The translations under genes and the position numbers were made by a program. The notes under the pieces were generated by a model. The model ran no database searches, was not told the origin of the DNA, and saw nothing but the letters and a program-made list of their open reading frames with translations. Below, in pieces: positions 9,114 to 17,337 of a stretch of 60,346 nt of DNA. Each line of letters starts with the position of its first letter. Position 1 is the stretch's first letter. This DNA comes from Gammaproteobacteria bacterium (GTDB lineage: Bacteria; Pseudomonadota; Gammaproteobacteria; Xanthomonadales; Rhodanobacteraceae), in the NCBI GenBank assembly GCA_004295005.1, contig SHNG01000109.1, positions 2,254 through 62,599 of the forward strand, in the 5' to 3' direction.

Positions 9114-10655
9114 TTACGGCGAAGCCGGTGCCGGATCGACTTGCGCGCGGCTGTCGGCTTCGCCGAAACCTCCGCCCAATGCCGTGAACAGGGCTGCGGT
9201 ATCGGCCAGGCGGGTGGCGCGCGCCTCGATCACGCCGAGGCGGGCTTGCTGGTACTGGCGGGTGGCATCCAGGACCTGCAGCAAGGCCACCGATCCATCG
9301 TCAAACTGCTTGCGCGCCAGCTCCAGGCTGCTGGAGCTTGCCTGTTGCGCATTCGACTGCGCAGCAAGGCTTTGCGCGTCCAGCTCCAGGGCACGCAGGC
9401 TGTCAGCCACATCCTGGAACGCCCCGAGCACCGTGCTGCGATAGTCGGCTGCGGCCTTGTCCATGCCGGCTTCCGCCGCCTTCTGTTGGGCACGCAGGCT
9501 GCCACCGCGAAAGATCGGCTGCAAAAGGTTGAGGCCCAGGCCCCATGCCGCTGCGGAACCGCCAAACAAATCATCCGACTGCAGGGCTTGCGATCCCAGC
9601 GAAGCGCTCAGGCTGATGTTGGGAAAGCGGTTTGCGGTGGCAACACCCAGGCGGGCAGTGGCTTCATGCAGTTGGGCTTCGGCGGCGCGTACATCGGGTC
9701 GCTGGCGCACCAGGTTCGATGGCAGGCTGACCGGAATGTCGGAGGGCAATTTGAGTGCATCCAGTTCAAGCGCTTCCAGTTCCGCCTCGGAGGGAAAACG
9801 GCCAAGGTAGGTGGCGAGCTGGGTCTGGGTTGCGTGCAGGGCCTTGCGCAGGGCCGGCAGTTGCGCGTTCGCCGTGGCCACCTGGCTCTGCGCGGTTTGC
9901 ACATCGCCAATGGCGCGGGCTCCGGCATCAAAATCCCGGCTGATCATGTCGAACTGCATGGCGTAGACGCCCACGATTTCTTCCGTGGCGCGAATCTGTG
10001 CACGCAGCGATGCTTCACGAATGCTGGTGGTGACGACATTGGCGGCCAGGCTGAGGTAAGTGCCATCCAACTGGTGCGCTCGCCATTGCGCTACGGCATT
10101 CTCGGCCTCGATGCCACGGCGCACCCCACCGAACAGGTCAAGTTTGTAGCCGATTTCCACGGAGGCGTTGTGGACGGTGTAAGGCGAATCCGACAGCGCA
10201 CCGCCAGCGACCGAATCCGAGCGCCGGTTGGCACCAAGCGATGCATCAAGGCTGGGCCACAAGCCACCACGGGCAGCACCGGCCTGTGCCTGTGCCTGGC
10301 GCAAGGCCGCTTGCGCGGACGCAATGGTCGGGCTGTTGACCAGCGCCTGCTCGACGCGCCGGTTCAGTTCATCGTTGCCGAACAGCATCCACCACTGGCG
10401 TGGAACTTCCGCATCTTGCAGGAATGCCTGCGCATCTCCGGTGGGGCCGTCTGCGACAGCCGTCTGTCCGGGCAAGGCATCGGCACGATAGCCGGCCTCG
10501 GCTTGCAAAGCCGGTGAGCGGAACTCGGGTCCGACCGCACACGCGCCGAGGCTCGTTGTCACCACGAGGGTGAGCAGCAGGGGCTTCAGGGCGGCGAGCG
10601 GAGTTTTCCTTGCCGACTCGATAAAGCGCCGCGAATGCGGCAAGTTGACGCGCAT
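9114..10655 (-). CDS. Outer membrane efflux lipoprotein, NodT family
   Basis: Outer membrane channel of the tripartite pump. The precursor (about 513 residues) has a positively charged N-terminus, a hydrophobic stretch and a lipobox-like LGACAVGPEF, so Cys is probably lipidated. Two repeated OEP domains follow, with typical alternation of Ala/Gln-rich helices such as QALVNSPTIASAQAALRQAQ. Either ATG (10655 or 10667) is possible; I favour 10655 because GGATGTGA lies just upstream. A much longer open frame back to 11105 exists but runs antisense through the DUF1275 gene and is not real. Having the channel gene first in the operon is less common than the usual order of adaptor, pump, channel. 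Confidence 0.93.
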   Translation of the reverse strand: MRVNLPHSRRFIESARKTPLAALKPLLLTLVVTTSLGACAVGPEFRSPALQAEAGYRADALPGQTAVADGPTGDAQAFLQDAEVPRQWWMLFGNDELNRRVEQALVNSPTIASAQAALRQAQAQAGAARGGLWPSLDASLGANRRSDSVAGGALSDSPYTVHNASVEIGYKLDLFGGVRRGIEAENAVAQWRAHQLDGTYLSLAANVVTTSIREASLRAQIRATEEIVGVYAMQFDMISRDFDAGARAIGDVQTAQSQVATANAQLPALRKALHATQTQLATYLGRFPSEAELEALELDALKLPSDIPVSLPSNLVRQRPDVRAAEAQLHEATARLGVATANRFPNISLSASLGSQALQSDDLFGGSAAAWGLGLNLLQPIFRGGSLRAQQKAAEAGMDKAAADYRSTVLGAFQDVADSLRALELDAQSLAAQSNAQQASSSSLELARKQFDDGSVALLQVLDATRQYQQARLGVIEARATRLADTAALFTALGGGFGEADSRAQVDPAPASP

Positions 10656-10689
10656 GGTCACATCCATGAATACAAAACCAATCGGTACA

Positions 10690-10718
10690 ATAATAGGGGC
10701 CGCAAGGCCGCAAGGCAA
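10690..10718 (-). promoter_or_regulatory. Sigma-70-type promoter of the RND operon
   Basis: On the minus strand, TTGCCT (10713-10718) and TATTAT (10690-10695) are separated by exactly 17 bp, a good match to -35 and -10 boxes. Transcription would start near 10683, about 27 nt before the chosen ATG. The leader contains the direct repeat TTGTA-N10-TTGTA, which could bind a TetR-type repressor encoded elsewhere; that part is inference. Confidence 0.55.
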
Positions 10719-10850
10719 GCCGTCCAGCCCATGACCAATGGGGGATAGCCTTGATCCAGCAACCTCGTGGACGCCCCGCGCCCTGGGTTGATGCAAGATG
10801 CGCGAGTCGCTGAGAATCCACTGGCCCGAGTGCGGACCCGATAGCTTTCC

Positions 10851-11528
10851 ATGATCTCGAAGTTGCCTTCCTGGGTGTGGACCGGCGCCTGGCTGCTCGC
10901 CTTCGTCGCCGGCATGGTCAATGTTGCCGGCCTGCTCGGATTTGATCGCCATTCGATCACCCACCACACCGGCAACACCAGCCTGCTGGCGGAAGCCCTG
11001 GCGCGCGGCAATCTTGCCGAGATGGGCCAGGTGGCCGCGATCATCGCGGCCTTCGTGGTGGGCTGCGCGCTGAGCGGATATCTGGTGCAGGACAGCACCC
11101 TGCAACTGGGACGGCGCTATGGCATGGCATTGCTTCTGGCGGCGCTATTGCTCGCCAGTGCGGTTCCGCTGCTGCAAGCACGCAGCAATCTTGGCATGGT
11201 CCTGGCGGCCGGTGCTTGCGGATTGCAGAATGCCATGGTCAGTGCCTACAGCGGTGCGGTGGTGCGCACCACGCATCTGACCGGCATGTTCACCGATCTC
11301 GGCATTTTCCTCGGTCATGCGCTGCGCGGCCTGCCGGTGGACCGGCGTCGCCTGAAACTCTGCTTCTCGGTGATATCCGGATTTCTCGCCGGCAGCTTTG
11401 CCGGTGCCATCGCATTTGATCGCCTCGGTTTTGCTTCCCTGTATTTTCCCGCCGCATTGACAGCATTTGCATCGATCGCCTATGCGGCCTATCGCATGCG
11501 CCAGCGTCGCCAGCGGATCGCAGATTGA
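10851..11528 (+). CDS. DUF1275 (YoaK-like) membrane protein
   Basis: A 225-residue integral membrane protein with about six hydrophobic segments. The family hallmarks are visible: a small N-terminal stretch leading into AFVAGMVNVAG, then HHTGNTSLLAEALARG, and later GLQNAMVSAYSGAVVRTTHLTGMFTDLG. The function of DUF1275/YoaK proteins is not established; they are proposed transporters. It is divergent from the RND operon, with about 195 bp between the start codons that includes the operon promoter. It ends 16 bp before the convergent EcsC-like gene. Confidence 0.88.
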   Translation: MISKLPSWVWTGAWLLAFVAGMVNVAGLLGFDRHSITHHTGNTSLLAEALARGNLAEMGQVAAIIAAFVVGCALSGYLVQDSTLQLGRRYGMALLLAALLLASAVPLLQARSNLGMVLAAGACGLQNAMVSAYSGAVVRTTHLTGMFTDLGIFLGHALRGLPVDRRRLKLCFSVISGFLAGSFAGAIAFDRLGFASLYFPAALTAFASIAYAAYRMRQRRQRIAD

Positions 11529-11544
11529 TTTGAACCGCCGCTAT

Positions 11545-12246
11545 TCAGGCACTCTCGCGGCGCGAGGGTGACGCATCCTGCGCGGCGAGTGCGGCTTCTT
11601 CCGCATCCAGCGCGGCCAGCACCTTGTCCACATTGCTTGGGCCTTGGCCGAACATGCGGATGGCGGTGCGCGCCACCTGGCGAGTGTCGTACCAGGCATA
11701 GGCACCCACGCCGACCGCACCCACCACCGGCAACCAGCGCGCGATTCCACCGCCGATGATGCGTCGGGTCACCTTGATGCCGATGGCCTTGGCCACGCGC
11801 TCGATGACCCGCACCGAGACATCCTGCGCCAGCATGCGGCCACCGACACGGACCACCAGGTCACGCACCGCCTGCGCGGCGGTATGCCGAAACAGGCAGT
11901 ACAGCATCTGCTCGCGATTGAGGCGTGCATTGACGCCGTACACGCCCGACAAGTCCGCAACCAGTTGCGCCTGAATGCGCCAGATGGCCAGCAGCTCGGG
12001 CACCAGGGTCAACCAGCCCAGCGGACCGGGCGGCAAGGCCAGGGTGCCGGCAGCCAGTGCGGCCTTGTTGGCCGCGCTCTGGGTCAGTGCGCGCGCACGC
12101 GCATCGGCGTCTGCACCCGCCGCTTCTCGGGTCGGAGGAATCCTGCTGACCAGATCCAGCAACTGGCGACTGATGCGCGCCGCCAGTTCGGATTCGGTTT
12201 CCGGCGCATTGCGCCGGGCGGGAATGTATTCGGATTTGCGGTTCAT
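11545..12246 (-). CDS. EcsC-like protein
   Basis: About 233 residues. The middle contains AANKAALAAGTLALPPGPLG followed by a hydrophobic segment and QLVADLSGVYG, a pattern typical of EcsC-family proteins. A second hydrophobic region (RIIGGGIARWLPVVGAVGVG, then AYAWYD) lies near the C-terminus, so the protein probably associates with the membrane. EcsC was named from a Bacillus ABC-transporter locus, but its biochemical function is unknown. Start at 12246 (MNRKSEYIP) was preferred over 12297 because the extra residues are unlike the family. Neighbours are unrelated, so context gives no role. Confidence 0.75.
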   Translation of the reverse strand: MNRKSEYIPARRNAPETESELAARISRQLLDLVSRIPPTREAAGADADARARALTQSAANKAALAAGTLALPPGPLGWLTLVPELLAIWRIQAQLVADLSGVYGVNARLNREQMLYCLFRHTAAQAVRDLVVRVGGRMLAQDVSVRVIERVAKAIGIKVTRRIIGGGIARWLPVVGAVGVGAYAWYDTRQVARTAIRMFGQGPSNVDKVLAALDAEEAALAAQDASPSRRESA

Positions 12247-12314
12247 GATCGATGGTCGGCGTTCGCGCTCGCAGCAACCATGCAAGCTTGGCGCCATGTT
12301 GGATCAACAGGCCG

Positions 12315-13724
12315 TCAGCGCACCAGCCAGGCAATCAGGCGATCAGCAAAACCGCGATAGGGCGGGCGCATCAGCGCCCAGCTCGGCCAACGCGACTGGT
12401 ACATGATCGGCAACTGCTTGGACATGGCGAGGAATCCGGCGTGGCCGTGGTACTGGCCCATGCCCGAGGGGCCGATGCCACCGAACGGCAAATGGGTCTG
12501 GCCAAACTGCAACAGGCAATCGTTGACATTGACCCCGCCGGCCAGTTGCGCGGCAATCACCCGGCGCGTGCGTTTGCGGTCGTGGTCGAAGTGATACAGG
12601 GCGAGTGGCCTGGGCAGGGTCGCGATCATTTGCAGCGCCTGGTCGAGATCGTCGTAAGGCACCAGTGGCAGCACCGGGCCGAAGATCTCGTCCTGCATCA
12701 GGCGCGAATCCAGCGGAGCGTCCAGCACCAGGGTGGGCGCAAAGCGCCTGCGCGCCGGATCGTGCGCGGCATCGTTCGGCAAGGTGATGATGCGTGCGCC
12801 GGCCGTACGTGCCTCGTCAACCAGACCGCGCAGTCGGTTGTAATGACCCTCATTGATGATGCTGGTGAAGTCCTCGCTCTGTGAAAAATCCGGATAGCTG
12901 CGTTCAACGCATTGGCGCAAAGCATCCACCAGCGCATCGCGTTTTGCGCGCGGAACCAGCACATAGTCCGGGGCGATGCAGGTTTGCCCCGCGTTGAAGA
13001 ATTTTCCGGCAGCAATGCGCGCGGCAGCGGTTTCAAGCGGGTAATCCGCGGCAATGATGGCCGGTGATTTGCCGCCGAGTTCCAGGGTCAGCGGCGTCAG
13101 GTTGGGCGCGGCAGCAGCCATCACCTTGCGTCCGACCGCAGTGGAGCCGGTGAAGAACAAATGATCGAACGGCAGCGCGGCAAAACGTGCGGCCAGCTCG
13201 GCGTCGCCTTCCACCACGCTCACGCGTTCGGGCGGAAACACTTCGGCAAACAATTCGGTCAGCGCTTTCGCCGTATGCGGTGTGTGCTCGGACGGTTTGA
13301 GCATCACATGGTTGCCGGCGGCAATCGCGGTCACCAGCGGCACCAGACCGAGGTTCACCGGATAGTTCCACGGCGAGATGATGCCGACCACGCCCACCGC
13401 GCGGTATTGCAGCTCCGTGCGCGCGGGCCAGAACAGCCAATCGGCGAAGCGGCGCTTGGGTCGCATCCAGCGCTTGAGATGCTTTCGCACGTGATCGATT
13501 TCCTGCAACACGATCACGCCATCGCTGATCAGGCTTTCGTGGCGCGAGCGATGACCGAAATCCGCCTGCATGGCCGCCACCAGCGCCGGCATGCGCCGCA
13601 CCACGGCTTTACGCAAGGCGGCGAGATCGGCCATGCGCTGGGCCCGATCCGGCGGGTTGGCACTCCAGGCTTTGCGCTGCCGTTCCAGCAACGCGCTCAA
13701 GTCGATAGAAGTCTTGGTTTCCAT
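12315..13724 (-). CDS. calB: Coniferyl aldehyde dehydrogenase-type ALDH
   Basis: A 469-residue NAD(P)-dependent aldehyde dehydrogenase that oxidises aldehydes to acids. It belongs to the shorter class-3-like branch that includes coniferyl aldehyde dehydrogenase. Visible motifs are SPWNYPVNL (coenzyme site), FTGSTAVGRKVM, LELGGKSP (general-base Glu) and FNAGQTCIAPDYV (catalytic Cys). The hydrophobic C-terminal tail suits membrane association seen in this branch. The actual substrate could equally be fatty aldehydes; no aromatic degradation genes lie nearby. It stands alone, divergent from the carbonic anhydrase-like gene. Confidence 0.88.
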   Translation of the reverse strand: METKTSIDLSALLERQRKAWSANPPDRAQRMADLAALRKAVVRRMPALVAAMQADFGHRSRHESLISDGVIVLQEIDHVRKHLKRWMRPKRRFADWLFWPARTELQYRAVGVVGIISPWNYPVNLGLVPLVTAIAAGNHVMLKPSEHTPHTAKALTELFAEVFPPERVSVVEGDAELAARFAALPFDHLFFTGSTAVGRKVMAAAAPNLTPLTLELGGKSPAIIAADYPLETAAARIAAGKFFNAGQTCIAPDYVLVPRAKRDALVDALRQCVERSYPDFSQSEDFTSIINEGHYNRLRGLVDEARTAGARIITLPNDAAHDPARRRFAPTLVLDAPLDSRLMQDEIFGPVLPLVPYDDLDQALQMIATLPRPLALYHFDHDRKRTRRVIAAQLAGGVNVNDCLLQFGQTHLPFGGIGPSGMGQYHGHAGFLAMSKQLPIMYQSRWPSWALMRPPYRGFADRLIAWLVR

Positions 13725-13803
13725 GCGTGCAGTCTATTGCATGAACGCTGCGCTGCCATGCGGGTCGTGCTAGTTTTTCTGCTTCCATACTTGCGGGTGA
13801 ACC

Positions 13804-14340
13804 ATGACCGTACGCAGCTACCAGGGCATCCTGCCCACCCTTGGGCCTCGCGCCTATGTCGATATTCAAGCCAGCGTGATCGGCGATGTGCATTTGGGCG
13901 AGGATGCCTCGATCTGGCCGTTTGCGGTGGCACGCGGCGATGTCCACCACGTGCGCATCGGCGCGCGCAGCAACGTGCAGGATGGTGCCGTGCTGCACGT
14001 GACCCACGCCGGACCGTACACCGGCGACGGCTTTCCGTTGATCATCGGCAGCGATGTGACCATCGGCCATGCCGCGGTGGTGCATGCCTGCACCGTGCAC
14101 GATGCCTGTCTGATCGGCATGCAATCGACCATCCTTGACGGTGCGGTGATCGGCAAGCACAGCATGATCGGTGCCGGTGCCGTGGTCAGCCCGGGCAAGG
14201 TGGTTGGCGAAGGCGAGCTGTGGCTGGGCAATCCGGCGCGCATGGTGCGGCGCCTGAGTGATGCGGAAATCGAGCGACTCTACTATTCAGCGCAACATTA
14301 CGTGCGCTTGAAAGATCGCTATCTCGCCGTGACCGCTTGA
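13804..14340 (+). CDS. yrdA: Gamma-class carbonic anhydrase-like protein
   Basis: A 178-residue left-handed beta-helix protein with hexapeptide repeats. It keeps the zinc-ligand pattern of the family: VLHVTH (about residue 65), then IGHAAVVHACTVHD, with His residues positioned as in CaiE/YrdA/PaaY proteins. FAVARGDVHHVRIG and GAGAVVSPGKVV are typical. The family folds as trimers with metal sites between subunits; many members show little or no carbonic anhydrase activity, so the reaction is uncertain. GGGTGA lies just upstream of the ATG. It is followed 41 bp later by the YbaN-like gene on the same strand. Confidence 0.9.
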   Translation: MTVRSYQGILPTLGPRAYVDIQASVIGDVHLGEDASIWPFAVARGDVHHVRIGARSNVQDGAVLHVTHAGPYTGDGFPLIIGSDVTIGHAAVVHACTVHDACLIGMQSTILDGAVIGKHSMIGAGAVVSPGKVVGEGELWLGNPARMVRRLSDAEIERLYYSAQHYVRLKDRYLAVTA

Positions 14341-14381
14341 CGCGGGCCCACTGGCGCGCAGCACAAGCCGACATCCCGGCA

Positions 14382-14798
14382 ATGAACAGATCATCCCTCG
14401 TACCACGCTGGCTTTACCTTGCCCTCGCCTGTGTGATGCTGGCGCTCGGCATCATCGGCATCGTGCTTCCCGGTCTGCCGACCACGCCCTTCATTCTGCT
14501 GGCGGCCTGGGCCGCCGCGCGCGGATCAACCCGTTTGCATCAATGGCTGCTCGCGCATCGCAACTTCGGCCCGATGATCCGCGATTGGCAAAGCCATGGT
14601 GCGGTCAGCCGCCGCAACAAGTGGCTGGCGACGATCACCATGCTGGCCTGTGCGCTGATCCTGCTGCTCACCGCACCGCGGCTGTGGATGGCCGCAACCG
14701 GAATTTCCGTGATGTTGCTGACCGGGATCTGGCTATGGCTGCGACCGGAGCCGTGCGCGATTTCACCGAAAGATGAACAAGCAGGCCAGGGCCATTGA
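14382..14798 (+). CDS. ybaN: YbaN family (DUF454) inner-membrane protein
   Basis: About 138 residues with three hydrophobic segments. The family signature GIIGIVLPGLPTTPFILLAAW is visible near the N-terminus, followed by RGSTRLHQWLLAHRNFGPMIRDW and the middle loop AVSRRNKW. Function is unknown. The start at 14382 is the first ATG; an upstream TTG at 14337 would overlap the preceding stop codon but adds residues unlike the family. It is likely co-transcribed with the preceding gene. Confidence 0.85.
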   Translation: MNRSSLVPRWLYLALACVMLALGIIGIVLPGLPTTPFILLAAWAAARGSTRLHQWLLAHRNFGPMIRDWQSHGAVSRRNKWLATITMLACALILLLTAPRLWMAATGISVMLLTGIWLWLRPEPCAISPKDEQAGQGH

Positions 14799-14885
14799 TT
14801 CCTGCGCGGGTCCTTGGCATCGAACCACCAAGCCCGGTCGAAGGATGCGTGTGATGTGCGGGATTCCGTTCATGGTTCGACGGAC

Positions 14886-15194
14886 TCACCACGAACGGAA
14901 ATCGTCAATACACTCCTTTGCCGCGCGGGTGAGTTGCTCCAGATCTGCGAGATAGCCGAGCGCATGCCCTCGCGAGTTGCCGCACATGGTCGGGTTCGGT
15001 CGCAAGCGAACACACACCTCGGGGCGCTCGGGCCTGCCGAAGATCGCACAGGCGTTGTCGGAGGTGAGCTGCGCACAACGCACGCCGGCGGGTTTGCCGG
15101 TGGGCATGCCGGGAATCGCTGATGAAATCGAAGGCGCGATGCAGCAGGCACCGCAACCGCTGCGACAGTTGATCGCGACTTCAGTCTTCGGCAT
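14886..15194 (-). CDS. YkgJ family cysteine-cluster protein
   Basis: A 102-residue protein with the metal-binding cysteine pattern of YkgJ/UPF0153 proteins: CRSGCGACC near the N-terminus, GVRCAQL, then [13 protein letters not shown] and a late C. These residues are proposed to bind zinc or an iron-sulfur cluster; function is unknown. The gene starts inside the 3' end of aroE (14-bp overlap), so translation is probably coupled. It is the last gene of the hemB-aroE-ykgJ unit. Longer frames reading upstream through aroE are out of frame with the real gene. Confidence 0.85.
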   Translation of the reverse strand: MPKTEVAINCRSGCGACCIAPSISSAIPGMPTGKPAGVRCAQLTSDNACAIFGRPERPEVCVRLRPNPTMCGNSRGHALGYLADLEQLTRAAKECIDDFRSW

Positions 15195-16068
15195 TGCCCG
15201 GCACATAGGCCCGCAGTTCGGCGTATACCGCATCCGTATCCGGCCGCTGGCCATGCCACAACTCGAACGCCTCGGCAGCCTGTTCGACCAGCATGCCAAG
15301 TCCATCCAGGGCATGTTCGGCACCCACGCTGCGTGCCCAGGCGAGAAATTCAAACGCCGCCTTGCCGTAGGAGAGGTCATAGCAGACCACGCGCGGCGCC
15401 AACAGCGAGGACGGCAGGTTGAGCGCAGCTCCACCGTGACCGGCCGAAGTCGCATTGATGAGCAAATCGAAGGCGCCCCAGTTGCCGAGATCATCCCAGT
15501 AGCGCGTGTGCACGCGCTTGGGTTGGCCGATGGCATCGGCCAGCGCGTCGGCACGCTCGGGCGTGCGGTTGGCAATGGTCAGTTCCGGCACGCCCGCATC
15601 GAGCAGGGCAAACGCCACTGCACGCGCCGCGCCGCCGGCACCAAGCAGCAAGGTGCGCCGACCGCGCACGAACAGACGATGGCGACTGGTGATGTCACGA
15701 ATCAAACCAACGCCATCGGTGCTGTCGCCATGCCAGCCATCGCCGCTGCGCGAGAGGGTGTTGACGCTGTCGGCGCGGCGCGCGCGATCACTCAGGCTGG
15801 TGCAGGCTTTTGCCGCAACCTGTTTGAGCGGCAGGGTGACATTGGCCCCTGCGCCTGCGTGATCGGCAAATTTCTTCAGTGCCGCGGCAAAGCCTTCGGC
15901 GGATGCTTCGATGGGTCGGTATTCAAGGGCAATGCCCAACTGCCGCGCAAACGCGCTGTGGATTCGTGGCGACAGCGAATGCGCCACCGGCTGGCCGAAC
16001 ACCGCGTACTGCGCTGGCTCGCTGGCAGTCATGTAAGGCACGCGGGTTTCCGATTCGACCATCTGCAT
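15181..16068 (-). CDS. aroE: Shikimate dehydrogenase (NADP)
   Basis: Reduces 3-dehydroshikimate to shikimate in aromatic amino acid synthesis. The 295-residue protein contains the substrate site SLSP (31-34), NVTLPLK with the catalytic lysine, the Rossmann motif [12 protein letters not shown], the NRTPERA arginine that reads the NADP phosphate, and INATSAG. Length is slightly above average because of a 15-residue N-terminal extension. The start at 16068 has GGAGAA 7 nt upstream; ATG at 16032 is the shorter alternative. It lies 34 bp downstream of hemB and overlaps ykgJ, indicating an operon. Confidence 0.94.
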   Translation of the reverse strand: MQMVESETRVPYMTASEPAQYAVFGQPVAHSLSPRIHSAFARQLGIALEYRPIEASAEGFAAALKKFADHAGAGANVTLPLKQVAAKACTSLSDRARRADSVNTLSRSGDGWHGDSTDGVGLIRDITSRHRLFVRGRRTLLLGAGGAARAVAFALLDAGVPELTIANRTPERADALADAIGQPKRVHTRYWDDLGNWGAFDLLINATSAGHGGAALNLPSSLLAPRVVCYDLSYGKAAFEFLAWARSVGAEHALDGLGMLVEQAAEAFELWHGQRPDTDAVYAELRAYVPGNAED

Positions 16069-16102
16069 GACAATTCTCCAAATCCGATGTTGCGGGATCT
16101 TC

Positions 16103-17140
<1,038 letters not shown>

Positions 17141-17337
17141 TCAGCCCGCAGCCACGACGGCCGTGCCGGATCCGAGAGAGCGCCGTGCGCGGCCCATGCC
17201 GCCTTGCATTGCGAATCGCGTGCTGTTCTGATTGCCCCCGGGTTCCGTCGCCGGGGCAATACCGCAGTTCTGCGCTTGCCGTGCCGTGACGGAAGTTGGG
17301 GCGATATCCTGTTTGCAGATTGAAAGCCGAGGCTGCC

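Noticed and set aside
10668-11105. N-terminal extension of the outer membrane efflux gene
   Set aside because: The frame is open but runs antisense through DUF1275 and the operon promoter; the lipoprotein signal peptide fixes the start near 10655.
14905-15156. 83-codon minus-strand frame at the ykgJ locus
   Set aside because: The frame at 14886-15194 has the YkgJ cysteine pattern; this one is a shadow.
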